NCBI GenBank assembly: GCA_021771035.1
Contig: JAETPU010000007.1
Span: 88,734-152,733 of the forward strand
Direction: 5' to 3'
Origin: Marvinbryantia formatexigens
GTDB lineage: Bacteria; Bacillota; Clostridia; Oscillospirales; Ruminococcaceae
Length of the DNA: 64,000 bases
The notes beneath the pieces are model-generated. The model was not told where the DNA came from. It saw nothing but the letters and a program-made list of their open reading frames with translations, and ran no database searches. Numbering within the stretch: the stretch's first letter is position 1; each line of letters opens with the position of its first letter. This document shows positions 1 through 9,193 of the stretch, in pieces. The translations under genes were made by a program, and so were the position numbers.

Positions 1-104
1 TTAACCGGGTGCGCGCCGCCTGCTTGTGCCGGGCGGGGAGAAGACGGTATGGCTGTCTGAAGGCACCGCAACGCATAGCCGGAGCTGGTTAATCAGCTGA
101 ATTT

Positions 105-158
105 GAGGGCCCCGGGCGGAAACTGTTTCCGTTTCCGTTTGCGGGCCCTTTTTATATT
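105..158 (+). terminator. Rho-independent terminator
   Basis: A GGGCCC/GGGCCC outer stem and a CGGAAAC/GTTTCCG inner stem are separated by a small internal loop and followed by a T-run. It ends transcription arriving from upstream of the window. Confidence 0.75.
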
Positions 159-199
159 CTGCTGGAAGGGAACTGAATTCCTTTTTTGGGGATTTGGCC

Positions 200-228
200 T
201 TGTCAAGACAGTGCGGGCGTGCTACAAT
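200..228 (+). promoter_or_regulatory. Sigma-A-type promoter of the PTS enzyme I gene
   Basis: TTGTCA (200-205), a 17-bp spacer and TACAAT (223-228). It lies downstream of the first possible in-frame start (194), so translation must begin later, at TTG 272. Confidence 0.75.
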
Positions 229-271
229 AGATGAAAAATTCCAAAAATTTGAAAATGCAGGGGGGATCGGG

Positions 272-1930
272 TTGATTACATTTCACGGCAGAGGGATTTC
301 CAAGGGGATTGTTTGGGGTCCTGTATTTTTTGTGCGGCATAATCAAGCCGAGGCCTCCCAGCCGCAGGGGGATTTTAACGCCTACCAGGAAGTAGAGCGG
401 TATCGCAGGGCCCGGGAACAGGTGTATGAGGAATTGGAGCAGGTGTTTCAAATGGCCTATGTGCGCTTTGGAAAGGAGCAGGCGGATATTTTCAGGGTGC
501 ACCAGGCCATGCTGGAGGATCAGGAGTTTATCAACTGTGCCGAGGGCTGTATCGTCAATGAGAGGATGTATGCCTCCCAGGGTGTGGCGACCGCCTGCAA
601 GGTGTTTGAAAATATTTTTGCGCAGCTGCCCAACGAATACCTGCGGGAGCGTTCCGGCGATTTACGGGAGGTCACCGGCAAGGTGCTGCAGGCGCTTTCC
701 GGCATCAGGAGCAGCTCCATTGCCCTGCCGGAATACCCGGTCATCGTGGCGGCGAAGGATTTATTGGCGGCGGATGTGGTCACCATGGATCCCAAGCGCA
801 TCCTGGGCTTTTTTACCAAGCACGGGGGCGCAACCTCCCACCTGGCCATTCTGGCCCGTACCATGTCGGTGCCCTTTGTCTCGGGAATTGGGGAGGATTT
901 AGGCCGGATGCCCCAGGATATCCAGGCCCTGGTGGACGGTTCTCAGGGAACTGTGATCCTTGCCCCGTCCCAGCTGACGATTCGGGAATATTCTCAAAAA
1001 AAGCAGCAGCTTCTACAGAAACAGCAGCGCCTGGAACAGCTGCGAAGGAAGCCCTGCGTCACGAAGGACGGCACGCCCATCCATCTGTACGCGGACATCA
1101 GCCGCCCTGAGGAAATGGAGCGGGTGCTGCTGGACGGCGCCGAGGGGATTGGGATCTTCAGAAGCGAGTTTTTCTTCATGAATTATTCCTACTATCCGGA
1201 TGAGGAGACGCAGTTCCGGTTTTACCGCAGGCTGGTGCAGGGGATGCACGGGCGGCGCGTTGTGGTGCGTACGCTGGACGCCGGGGCGGATAAGCCCCTG
1301 AGCTATCTTCCGCTGGGCGAGCAGCCCAACCCTGCCCTGGGGATGCGGGCGGTGCGCCTTTCGCTGCGGGATCCCCAGCCGTTTGTTCAGCAGCTTCGGG
1401 CCCTGCTTCGGGCCGGCGCCTACGGAAACCTAAGCGCCATGGTCCCCATGGTCATCAGCGTTGGGGAGATGAAGCAGGTACGCGGGCTCTGGGAACGGGC
1501 CAAGCGGGAACTGGAGCAGGAGGGCCAGCTCTATGAGGAGCAGATGGAGCTGGGGGTGATGATTGAAACGCCCGCGGCCGCTATGACGGCGGATCTCCTG
1601 GCGCCCTATGCCGACTTTTTCAGCATCGGCATGAATGATTTGACTCAATACACCTTGGCTGTGGACAGGACCAACCCGGAATTGGCCCAGGCCTACCAGC
1701 CCTCCCACCCGGCGGTGCTGCGCCTGATAGAATCCTGCGTTGAGCAGGCAAGACGGGCCAACATCCCGGTGCAGGTATGCGGAACCCTGTCCCAGAAGGT
1801 TTTAGTGGAAAAATTAGCGCGGCTGAAGGTGGACGCCATCACGGCGCCCCCCGGTGAGCTTCTGGAACGCAAGGCGCTGATCCGCTCCCTGGACTTGAGT
1901 GAACCAGGCTTTGCGAAGGCGCAGCCTTAA
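272..1930 (+). CDS. ptsI: Divergent phosphoenolpyruvate-protein phosphotransferase (PTS enzyme I)
   Basis: Enzyme I takes phosphate from PEP onto an active-site His and passes it to HPr in the cytoplasm. The protein opens with the family hallmark ITFHGRGISKG, has the phospho-His region HGGATSHLAILAR (about residues 190-205) and the PEP-binding TIM-barrel motif DFFSIGMNDLTQYTLAVDR near residue 455. Start TTG 272 is chosen because it follows a purine-rich ribosome site and the promoter at 200-228 excludes earlier starts; this gives 552 aa, about 20 shorter than usual. Oddities: the usual IGTNDL reads IGMNDL, and the catalytic-Cys region, normally MCGELAGD, reads VCGTLSQK. The C-terminal dimerisation end is short. 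No HPr or EII gene is nearby. The family is certain; whether it is the main sugar EI or a specialised regulatory version is open. Confidence 0.85.
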   Translation: MITFHGRGISKGIVWGPVFFVRHNQAEASQPQGDFNAYQEVERYRRAREQVYEELEQVFQMAYVRFGKEQADIFRVHQAMLEDQEFINCAEGCIVNERMYASQGVATACKVFENIFAQLPNEYLRERSGDLREVTGKVLQALSGIRSSSIALPEYPVIVAAKDLLAADVVTMDPKRILGFFTKHGGATSHLAILARTMSVPFVSGIGEDLGRMPQDIQALVDGSQGTVILAPSQLTIREYSQKKQQLLQKQQRLEQLRRKPCVTKDGTPIHLYADISRPEEMERVLLDGAEGIGIFRSEFFFMNYSYYPDEETQFRFYRRLVQGMHGRRVVVRTLDAGADKPLSYLPLGEQPNPALGMRAVRLSLRDPQPFVQQLRALLRAGAYGNLSAMVPMVISVGEMKQVRGLWERAKRELEQEGQLYEEQMELGVMIETPAAAMTADLLAPYADFFSIGMNDLTQYTLAVDRTNPELAQAYQPSHPAVLRLIESCVEQARRANIPVQVCGTLSQKVLVEKLARLKVDAITAPPGELLERKALIRSLDLSEPGFAKAQP

Positions 1931-2069
1931 AGGCGCGCGGAGCCCTGTTCCGGGATAGGCTGTGAGGATTAGGAACTCTCTTTCCAGCAGCGGAAAGGGC
2001 GAGCAAAAGAAAAAGCAGCACGGCAAACAGAGCCGCGCTGCTTTCGTGTGTAAAGATGATTCCCGACGG

Positions 2070-2441
2070 TTACGCCTTGGCCGGGACGATCTCCAGCCAG
2101 TAGCCGTCCGGATCCTCGATGAAGTAGATCCCCATGGATTTGTTTTCAAAACAGATACAGCCCATCTCCTGGTGCAGGTTCCAGGCGGCTTCAAATTCCG
2201 GGGCCGTAAAGGCCAGATGGATTTCGTTATCTCCCAGGTCGTAGGGCTCGGTGCGATCCGCAAGCCAGGTGAGCTCCAGCTCATAGGAATCCTGTTCATC
2301 CGTCAGGTAAACCAGCTGAAAGCTCTTGTCCTCAGGCTCATACCGGCGCTTGATGCGCAGCCCCAGGGCTTTTTGGTAGAAATCCAGGCTTTTGTTCAAA
2401 TCAAAGACGTTCAGGTTGTTGTGGGCAAATGTAAAATTCAT
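2070..2441 (-). CDS. VOC-family protein, glyoxalase I (lactoylglutathione lyase)-like
   Basis: A 123-aa single-domain vicinal-oxygen-chelate protein with two beta-alpha-beta-beta-beta halves. It starts FTFAHNNLNV (His7 as first metal ligand), has YELELTW mid-protein (Glu), EIHLAF (His) and ends GYWLEIVPAK (Glu), the four-ligand pattern of metal-dependent glyoxalase I. Members isomerise the hemithioacetal of methylglyoxal and a thiol; Clostridia often lack glutathione, so the thiol partner cannot be inferred. The ATG follows a GGGAGG-like site. It has its own promoter (2600-2628) and no operon partner. Confidence 0.85.
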   Translation of the reverse strand: MNFTFAHNNLNVFDLNKSLDFYQKALGLRIKRRYEPEDKSFQLVYLTDEQDSYELELTWLADRTEPYDLGDNEIHLAFTAPEFEAAWNLHQEMGCICFENKSMGIYFIEDPDGYWLEIVPAKA

Positions 2442-2599
2442 ACGATTTTCCTCCCGCGCCCATGCAGATTCGGCATGAACAGACGAATTTCCGGCATTTT
2501 TTACGATATACTAAGGGGAAGGCGGCCCTAACAGGGCCGGTGTTGCTGCGGCTGAACCGTATGGCGGCACAGCAAAACAGTACCTTGTTCAACGATTCT

Positions 2600-2628
2600 A
2601 GTATATCGGCTCCGGGGAGGATTTGCAA
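2600..2628 (-). promoter_or_regulatory. Promoter of the glyoxalase-like gene
   Basis: On the minus strand TTGCAA (2623-2628), a 17-bp spacer and TATACT (2600-2605), directly behind the stop codon of the upstream small gene. Confidence 0.65.
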
Positions 2629-2636
2629 GGGATTTC

Positions 2637-2957
2637 TCAGCTGATATAGTCCTCGATGCGGTTCACCAGCTCAGAATAGCTGTGGACGGTGACGCCGGAG
2701 GTGGACAGCTGGCGCTGATCATATTCGGGCAGCAGGCTTGTGAAGGTTTCCAGTACCATAAAGGGCTTGGCTTCCCCGGATTTATACACGGAGACGTGCC
2801 CGTTATAGTCCCGGATTTGATAGGCTGTTTCCTGTTGGATCGGAGTTTCAGAATTGGACTGGGAAACGCTCTGGGGCTTCGAGCATACAATCAGGGAGAC
2901 GCTCAGCAGAATTACGAGAATCAAACTGAATACGGTGACGGGAATCGTTGATTTCAT
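2637..2957 (-). CDS. Small membrane-anchored protein with BofC-like C-terminal domain
   Basis: 106 aa. An N-terminal hydrophobic segment (about residues 5-26) ends near a Cys that does not fit a lipobox well, so a membrane anchor is likelier than a lipoprotein. The extracytoplasmic part reads YQIRDYNGHVSVYKSG, then VLETFTSLLPEYD and a closing ELVNRIEDYIS. This pattern resembles short Clostridia proteins matched to the C-terminal domain of BofC, the forespore inhibitor of pro-sigma-K processing. The start at 2957 is preceded by AAGGAG; a longer version from 2990 has no such site. Assignment to the BofC-like group is from memory of the pattern and the function is unknown. Confidence 0.65.
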   Translation of the reverse strand: MKSTIPVTVFSLILVILLSVSLIVCSKPQSVSQSNSETPIQQETAYQIRDYNGHVSVYKSGEAKPFMVLETFTSLLPEYDQRQLSTSGVTVHSYSELVNRIEDYIS

Positions 2958-2990
2958 GGTTTTCAGCTCCTTAAAACACGCATTGCCCAT

Positions 2991-3373
2991 TGGCCGGCCT
3001 TGTGATTAAAAGGCTTATCGGCGCGGCAAATGGGGAACGGCGTATCGCTATAGTCAGCATTAGTATGGCCCGAAGCCGGACGGGCTATGCGGATTGTAAG
3101 ATTTTCTTTTGCTTTTATTCACACTTTTTCATCCATTTATGTTATAATGATTAAAGTTGTTGCCAAAAGTAAACTGGAAGCAACATCCATATTAGACAGG
3201 CTTCTAGGTGAAGAAATCGATTCAAAGAACTGTCTTACGGGAACGTTCCTACTGCCCGAAAACCAAAACACAGCAGGGGATTGCCTGCTGCGCGCCAGGG
3301 CTCCCCATAATGGGGCCTCGCTGCCTGGATGGGGTTTTCGGCGAAGGGAAAGAATAAAGGAGGCGAACACTGG
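2991..3373 (+). other. Intergenic region and long leader of the PBP1A gene
   Basis: The promoter core lies near 3118-3148, leaving about 220 nt of untranslated leader before ATG 3374. Two small hairpins are visible in the leader (an AGCAGG/CCTGCT stem near 3275-3290 and a CCCCAT/ATGGGG stem near 3303-3316). No known riboswitch class was recognised. Confidence 0.4.
3118..3148 (+). promoter_or_regulatory. Probable promoter of the PBP1A gene
   Basis: A consensus TATAAT at 3143-3148 with a weaker TTCACA at 3118-3123 (19-bp spacing). Confidence 0.5.
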
Positions 3374-5734
3374 ATGCGCACAGCGAAAACAAACAGTGCT
3401 TCAAAACCAAACAAGCCGAAGCCGGAACACACTCCCAACAAGGTGGGAAAGGCCTTTGCAACAGCGGGCCGGGTGCTTGCCGGATCGTTTTTGGTTTTAG
3501 TGATTTCCGGGTGTATCGTGTTGAGTGTCCTGACTGTTTATGTACTCAATTTGATCAATACGGAATCCGAATATGATCTGCGCCGTTTGGAACTCAACTA
3601 CACAACGATTATCTATGCCATGGATGAAAATGACGAGCCCTATGAGCTGCAGCGGCTTCACAGTGAGGAAAACCGGATTTGGGTGGATATTGAACAGATG
3701 CCCAAGGCGCTGCAGGATGCGGCTGTCGCCGGTGAGGACAAGCGCTTTTACGAGCACCACGGCGTGGACTGGATCAGAACGGTAAAGGCCTTTTTAACCT
3801 TTATGGATCCCACTGCCAGCGGGGTTCAGGGCGGCTCCACCATCACCCAGCAGCTGATTAAAAACATCAGCGGCGAGGACAAGGTGAGTATTGACCGAAA
3901 GGTCAAGGAAATTTTCCGCGCCATTAAAATGAGCAACAGCTATACCAAGGAGGAGGTCTTGGAGGCCTATCTGAACACCATTCACCTGGGCAATAATACC
4001 AACGGCGTTCAGGCGGCTGCCAACCTGTATTTTGATAAGGATGTCAGCGAACTGGATATCGCGGAATCCGCGGCGCTGATTGCAATTACCCAGAACCCGG
4101 TGAAGAATGATTTGTTCCGGAATCCGGATAACAACAAGGTTCGCCAGACCTATATCCTGGGGGAAATGCTCAGCCAGGGCAAGATTACGCAGAAGGAATA
4201 CGACGAGGCAGTGGCCGAGGAGCTGAACATTGCCACCCAGAAGGCCGAGCAGGAGGCGCAGGATGTCCAGAGCTGGTTTGTAGATAACCTGATGGATGAG
4301 GTTATGGACGATCTGGTGGAGAAAAAAGGATATGAGCGCTCCTATGCCTACAAGCAGCTCACCACAGGCGGCCTGCGCATCTATTCCACTGTGGATCAGG
4401 AGATGCAGGACTACCTGGAGGAAAAATATGAGGATGATTCCACCTTCCCCACAGTTTCCAAGCTGACAAAGAACGGTAAGCTCACCAAGGAGCAGCCGGA
4501 GTCAGCTATGGTGATTATGGATTTGGAGGGCAATGTGAAGGCCATGGTGGGCGGACGCGGCGAAAAGGAGGGCGCGCGGCTGTATAACCGTGCGGTGAAC
4601 CCCCGGTCGCCGGGATCCTCTATCAAGCCGATTGCCACCTACGGGCAGGCCATCGATATGAACATGATCACCTTTTCCTCCCTGATTACCGACCAGAAAA
4701 TCAATATCAACGGCTGGTCGCCCAACAACCACTACAGCGGCTTTTTAGGGCCCATCACCGTGGACGAGGCGATTCAGCGCTCCTGCAACACCGTGGCGGC
4801 ACAGGTGATGCAGAAGCTCACGCCCCAGGTATGCTACGATTTTCTCACCAATAAGCTGGGGTTCACCACCCTGACGGAATCGGACATCGGGCCGTCTCCC
4901 ATGGCTATCGGATCGATGACCAACGGCGTCACCGTTTTGGAAATGACGGCGGCCTACCAGATGTTCGGAAACGGCGGGCTGTACTATGAGCCCCGCTCCT
5001 ATACCAAAATTCTGGACAGCGACGGCAATATCATTTTGGAAAAGAACAACGCCCCGGTTCGGGCGCTGGCCTCGGATACTGCCACAGTGATGAACCAGTT
5101 GCTGCAGAATGTGGTGAAGGGCCGCTATGGAACCGGTTCGGGCGCCAGCCTGGGCGGAATGCCGGTTGCCGGAAAAACCGGCACCACCGACAACGACTAT
5201 GACCAGTGGTTTGTGGGCCTTACCCCATACTATGTGGCAGGCGTATGGATGGGTTACGATCAAAACGCGACGATCAAATACAACCGGTATCCGCCGCCAA
5301 TCGTCTGGAAGAATGTGATGTCCGGCATCCACGGGGATCTCAAGGTGAAGAATTTCCCCTATGACGACAGTGTGGTGCGCAAGGATTACTGTTTGGAATC
5401 CGGCGATTTGGCCACCGATAAGTGTGAAAAGACAGCCACCGGCTATTATCGGAAGAGCAATATTCCGCCCACCTGTACGGAATGTGACGGGAGTTCCAAT
5501 GAGGAAGAGGAGACACCGGTAGTGGATTCCACCTCCAAGGGTGAGCCCTCCTCCAGCAGTTCCTCCTCACAGAGTTCCAGTAGTTCTTCTTCTGGCTCCT
5601 CCTCCGGATCCAGTTCCTCCTCGAGCTCGGGCTCCAGTTCTTCTTCCAGTTCCGGCTCCAGCTCCTCTTCAGGTTCTTCCAGCTCTTCGGGGAGCTCCGG
5701 TTCCTCAGATTCTGACAAGAATCCCTCGAAATAA
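3374..5734 (+). CDS. Class A penicillin-binding protein 1A (transglycosylase/transpeptidase)
   Basis: This enzyme polymerises and cross-links peptidoglycan outside the membrane. 786 aa: short basic cytoplasmic tail, one membrane segment (about residues 32-58), GT51 transglycosylase with catalytic Glu in EDKRFYEHHGVD and the GGSTITQQLIKN motif, then the penicillin-binding transpeptidase with SSIK (Ser nucleophile, in RSPGSSIKP), SCN (SxN) and KTGTT boxes. The last 70 or so residues are nearly all Ser with Gly and a few acidic residues, a low-complexity wall-spanning tail seen in Clostridia PBPs. ATG 3374 follows AAAGGAGG; 15 further in-frame codons upstream lack a site. The gene stands alone and ends in a strong terminator. 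Confidence 0.95.
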   Translation: MRTAKTNSASKPNKPKPEHTPNKVGKAFATAGRVLAGSFLVLVISGCIVLSVLTVYVLNLINTESEYDLRRLELNYTTIIYAMDENDEPYELQRLHSEENRIWVDIEQMPKALQDAAVAGEDKRFYEHHGVDWIRTVKAFLTFMDPTASGVQGGSTITQQLIKNISGEDKVSIDRKVKEIFRAIKMSNSYTKEEVLEAYLNTIHLGNNTNGVQAAANLYFDKDVSELDIAESAALIAITQNPVKNDLFRNPDNNKVRQTYILGEMLSQGKITQKEYDEAVAEELNIATQKAEQEAQDVQSWFVDNLMDEVMDDLVEKKGYERSYAYKQLTTGGLRIYSTVDQEMQDYLEEKYEDDSTFPTVSKLTKNGKLTKEQPESAMVIMDLEGNVKAMVGGRGEKEGARLYNRAVNPRSPGSSIKPIATYGQAIDMNMITFSSLITDQKININGWSPNNHYSGFLGPITVDEAIQRSCNTVAAQVMQKLTPQVCYDFLTNKLGFTTLTESDIGPSPMAIGSMTNGVTVLEMTAAYQMFGNGGLYYEPRSYTKILDSDGNIILEKNNAPVRALASDTATVMNQLLQNVVKGRYGTGSGASLGGMPVAGKTGTTDNDYDQWFVGLTPYYVAGVWMGYDQNATIKYNRYPPPIVWKNVMSGIHGDLKVKNFPYDDSVVRKDYCLESGDLATDKCEKTATGYYRKSNIPPTCTECDGSSNEEEETPVVDSTSKGEPSSSSSSSQSSSSSSSGSSSGSSSSSSSGSSSSSSSGSSSSSGSSSSSGSSGSSDSDKNPSK

Positions 5735-5757
5735 ATAGGGCGTCCTCAGCCCCAAAT

Positions 5758-5790
5758 AGGCCCCCCGCGGCTTTAGCCGCGGGGGGCCTT
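5758..5790 (+). terminator. Rho-independent terminator after PBP1A
   Basis: A GC-rich perfect stem, GGCCCCCCGCGGC with its complement around a short TTTA loop, followed by a mixed T-rich tail. Confidence 0.8.
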
Positions 5791-5875
5791 GACATTTTTC
5801 ACTGAAATGGAAGAGGAACGGCGGATAAGCTCCGATGGAATTGCCGCAGAGGAACCGGAGCGCCCCAACCTTCCA

Positions 5876-6715
5876 CTATTCCCGTCCCATGGATTTGAGC
5901 ATTCTGCGCCGGTAGATGCTGGGCGGCTCGCCCATGTGCTGTTTAAAATAACGGGAAAAGTAAAACTGATCCGTAAAGCCCAGTTCGTCGGAGATGTCCC
6001 GCAGGGATAAGCTGCTTGCCAGGAGCATTTGGCAGCACTGCTTGAGCAGGAGCTCGTCAAGATAGCTTCCCAAAGTCTCGCCGGTCTGGGCTTTGAATTT
6101 TTTGGCCAGCGTGCTCTCTGAGACGTTCAGGCGCTTTGCCAGGGAGCGCACGTTATTTTTGGCGTTCACCGGGCTTGCGGCCATGGAAAACAGGCGCTGC
6201 AGAAGCCTGGAATAGGTTGGGGAGGGAAAGGCGTTTGGCTGCATCTTTTGAACTAATTGGCAGACATCCCGCACAAGCTCGCTCTGGATATGCAGCACGC
6301 TGAGAATGCCCTGGGATTCATAGAGGCTCCGCATTTGCTGCGCCCGCCCGGCGGGACAGGGCAGGATGCAGCAGGTGGGATATCCGCTGAGGAGATCCAG
6401 CCCGCTGGGGAGGGTGACATTCACATGGAAATACACCTTTTCCAGATGGCTGGAGCAGCTGTAGTGGTGAAGCATCCCGGCGGGGATTAGGCAGAGGTTC
6501 TCCGGCACCAGCCGGACCGTCTGCAGAGAGGTTCCCTGCTCGGACACGGTCTCGATGGTCCCCGAACCGCCCAGGATATAGTAGAGCCTGGAAAATGGGG
6601 AGCGGATGTTCTTTCCGGACCATCTTTCGTCCAGATAGGCACAGCCGCTGTCCACAATCTGGATGTGAACGGTGCTGGCGAGGTAGTCCAATTCCATATT
6701 TTTTTCAATACGCAT
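5876..6715 (-). CDS. AraC/XylS-family transcriptional regulator
   Basis: 279 aa. The N-terminal half is a cupin-type sensor domain (LYYILGGSGTIETV, LIPAGMLHHYSC), as in AraC-like regulators of sugar use. The C-terminal 100 residues carry two helix-turn-helix motifs: SLAKRLNVSESTLAKKFKAQTG, then LRDISDELGFTDQFYFSRYFKQHMGEPP, the classic AraC signature. ATG 6715 is preceded by GGAG with a somewhat long spacing; a start 18 codons upstream is possible. It is divergent from the fucosidase gene, so local control of fucoside use is the natural inference. An inverted repeat at 6776-6795 may be its site. Confidence 0.88.
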   Translation of the reverse strand: MRIEKNMELDYLASTVHIQIVDSGCAYLDERWSGKNIRSPFSRLYYILGGSGTIETVSEQGTSLQTVRLVPENLCLIPAGMLHHYSCSSHLEKVYFHVNVTLPSGLDLLSGYPTCCILPCPAGRAQQMRSLYESQGILSVLHIQSELVRDVCQLVQKMQPNAFPSPTYSRLLQRLFSMAASPVNAKNNVRSLAKRLNVSESTLAKKFKAQTGETLGSYLDELLLKQCCQMLLASSLSLRDISDELGFTDQFYFSRYFKQHMGEPPSIYRRRMLKSMGRE

Positions 6716-6775
6716 ATCCCGACTTCTCCATATTTTTACCGTATTTCTGCATTTGCTTTTCTCACTCAAGGCGTT

Positions 6776-6795
6776 ATACTCTGCTTATAGAGTAT
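6776..6795. promoter_or_regulatory. Putative operator between the AraC gene and the fucosidase gene
   Basis: A perfect 7-bp inverted repeat, ATACTCT and AGAGTAT around a 6-bp centre, in the divergent intergenic region. Its left arm also overlaps a TATACT-like -10 element on the plus strand. Binding by the adjacent AraC protein is inferred. Confidence 0.4.
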
Positions 6796-7029
6796 TTGCT
6801 GTAAAAACCTGTGGCAGGTTCAGCGCAGGCAGTCCTTCTCCCAGCGGGAACCGGCAGCTTCCGGCAAACAGCCGGCAGTTCGGGGACGTGCATGGCTTTG
6901 GTTCCTGCCCGGTAAAACTCAGAATAACAGTAAACTCGTGCCGATACTCTCAGTAACAGGGGTCGCGGGCGCTTGTACCGGCTGTTTTTCTGGTTTTATT
7001 TGTTTCTATTACAGCAGAAGGAGGAGCAT

Positions 7030-8340
7030 ATGTCAAGCTACGTTACCAAGAAAACACCGGGAGATACCAGCTGGTTCGTCCATGACCGTTTTGGAATGTT
7101 TATCCACTTTGGGCTGTATGCCATGCCCGCCCGCCATGAGTGGGTGAAAAACCGGGAGGAGACTCCCGAGGAGGTGTACGAGCGGTATTTTACATATTTT
7201 AACCCGGACCTGTACGACCCCAGGGAATGGGCAAAACAGGCCAAGGCTGCCGGGATGAAATATGCCGTGCTCACCACCAAGCACCATGAGGGGTTCTGCC
7301 TGTTTGACAGCCAGTATACCGACTATAAGAGCACCAATACCCCCTTTGGGCGGGATCTGGTCCGGGAATATGTGGATGCGTTCCGCGCAGAAGGGCTCCA
7401 TGTGGGCTTTTACTATTCTCTGATTGACTGGCACCACCCGGATTTCCCCATTGATCCCTTCCATCCCCGCCGGGACGATCCGGACGCGCTGGAGCAAAAC
7501 GAAGGCCGGGATGTTCACCGGTACGCGGAATATATGCGCAACCAGGTGCGGGAGCTCTTGACCAATTATGGAAAGATCGATATCCTCTGGTTTGATTTCT
7601 CCTATTCCCAGCTCAAGGGCGAGGGGGAAAAATCCTGGCAGGTTGGAAAGGGCAAGGACGACTGGGAGGCCGAGAAGCTCCTGGCCCTGGCACGGGAGCT
7701 GCAGCCCCACATCATCATCGACAACCGTACGGAGATTGACCAGGACATCTGGACTCCGGAACAATATCAGCCCACCGAGTGGGTGCGCCATCCCGAGACG
7801 GGAGAACTGGTCACCTGGGAGGCCTGCCAGACCTTTTCCGGCTCCTGGGGCTATTACCGGGATGAGATGACCTGGAAATCCCCGGAAATGCTCCTGAGAA
7901 TGCTGATTAATACCGTGGCGCTGGGCGGCAACCTGATTATGAACGTGGGCCCCACCGCCCGCGGCTATCTGGATGAACGTGCCCAGAGTGCGCTGCAGGT
8001 GTATGCGGACTGGATGAAATACAACAGCCGTTCCATCTATGGCTGCACGATGGCCGAGCCGGAGTTCACGGCTCCCGCGGACTGCCGGCTGACCCAGAGC
8101 CAGGATGGAAAGCGCCTGTATCTCCATCTGTTTGCCTATCCGTTTTTACATCTGTCGGTGAAGGGCCTGAAGGGCAAGGTGAAGTATGCCCAGTTCCTGC
8201 ACGACGGCAGTGAAATTCTGGTGGACGACCAGGTGGGCGGGTTCGGGACCACTCAGGAGAGCGGCGACGAAGCGGTGTTCCATCTGCCGGCGGTAAAGCC
8301 CAACTGCCTGGTGCCGGTTATCGAGGTGTTCCTGGACTAA
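7030..8340 (+). CDS. Alpha-L-fucosidase, glycoside hydrolase family 29
   Basis: 436 aa and no signal peptide, so probably intracellular. It removes terminal alpha-L-fucose from glycans or imported fucosides. Family features: FGMFIHFGLYAMPARHEW near the start, AKAAGMKYAVLTTKHHEGF (active-site strand), IDILWFDFSY containing the Asp nucleophile, and WEACQTFSGSWGYYRDE, typical of GH29. A small beta-sandwich domain closes the protein. ATG 7030 sits behind GGAGGAG. The divergent AraC regulator is the likely controller. The lack of an export signal implies an importer for fucosylated sugars elsewhere; none lies in this window. Confidence 0.93.
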   Translation: MSSYVTKKTPGDTSWFVHDRFGMFIHFGLYAMPARHEWVKNREETPEEVYERYFTYFNPDLYDPREWAKQAKAAGMKYAVLTTKHHEGFCLFDSQYTDYKSTNTPFGRDLVREYVDAFRAEGLHVGFYYSLIDWHHPDFPIDPFHPRRDDPDALEQNEGRDVHRYAEYMRNQVRELLTNYGKIDILWFDFSYSQLKGEGEKSWQVGKGKDDWEAEKLLALARELQPHIIIDNRTEIDQDIWTPEQYQPTEWVRHPETGELVTWEACQTFSGSWGYYRDEMTWKSPEMLLRMLINTVALGGNLIMNVGPTARGYLDERAQSALQVYADWMKYNSRSIYGCTMAEPEFTAPADCRLTQSQDGKRLYLHLFAYPFLHLSVKGLKGKVKYAQFLHDGSEILVDDQVGGFGTTQESGDEAVFHLPAVKPNCLVPVIEVFLD

Positions 8341-8504
8341 GAGGAATTTTGATTCTTTCGTATTGGCGTCTCTGTCCGGTGTGTACCGAAAGGAAGCGCG
8401 GTACCCGTTTTTAAGATGGCTTTTCAGCGCCGGTGGACAATGCGGCTATGGTAAAATCTGCTGCAACAAGGAACCGTCGGAAGGCGCCCGTGTAGTTTAT
8501 TCGG

Positions 8505-8545
8505 AAAAAAAGCCCTGAGGCCTGTCGGGCCTCAGGGCTTTTTGC
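8505..8545 (+). terminator. Rho-independent terminator downstream of the fucosidase gene
   Basis: AGCCCTGAGGCC pairs with GGGCCTCAGGGCT across a TGTC loop, with A-run and T-run flanks, so it can work in both directions. Confidence 0.85.
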
Positions 8546-9164
8546 GTGATGGGAATGCTGCCGGGTTACGAGCGTACAGGCGTGTCTTGCTGGTATAAGG
8601 AAAATGGAGGAACCGCTGTTTTCTTTATGGACAGGCGAGGGGTTACCCCGCGGTGACAGCCAGCGAAAATCAAAGGGAAAAGCGTTTAAAAGGATTCAGG
8701 AACCTTGAGACACCCGGTCAAAGGCGGACAGTTTCCAACTGGACTGAAACCGGCACCGCTGCCGGCAGCTGCGGCACTCCCCCTACGTCTGGAATAGGCA
8801 GGGGGCGGTCTGCGCCAATAATGTCGCTGCTTGTATAGTTGGGGTATTGGATGAGGCGCTGTCCGGCTGTCCATCACCGGATGCCTTTATAATGGCGGGA
8901 AGTGAGCCCGAGCCGAAACTCCGGAGAAACCAGACACGGGAATTTGAAAGTCCGCCGGGGGCAGCAGCCGGTTTTCCGGAGTGGAACTTGGCGGGAAGGA
9001 GAGTCGGAGTATCGGCTTCCCATAGGAAAGAGGGCTTCATAGGGGGGAGACGGAAAAGAATTGGAGAAAAGAAATAGTATCTTTTTTTGATAATTTTCTA
9101 TTGTTGTGCAAGTTCACCAAACATAATCCGACTTTTTCTCTATAGGAGAATCCGGGCGGCTGCG

Positions 9165-9193
9165 TTGTTTGAACTGGGAATGAATGGTATAAT
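9165..9193 (+). promoter_or_regulatory. Promoter of the efflux operon
   Basis: TTGTTT (9165-9170), a 17-bp spacer ending in an extended -10 TGG, and TATAAT (9188-9193). The sequence from 9185 to about 9217 is nearly identical to 28580-28612 in the tandem array. Confidence 0.65.

Larger units (their letters stand above)
1..271. other. Upstream region without an identifiable gene
   Basis: All three forward frames reach a stop by about position 100 and none of the short peptides is recognisable. If a gene ends here, only its last few dozen codons are in the window. The rest holds a terminator hairpin (about 105-155) and the promoter of the PTS enzyme I gene (200-228). Confidence 0.5.

Noticed and set aside
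5535..5718. Simple-sequence repeat near the end of the PBP1A gene
   Set aside because: It encodes the Ser-rich tail in frame; ordinary low-complexity coding sequence.
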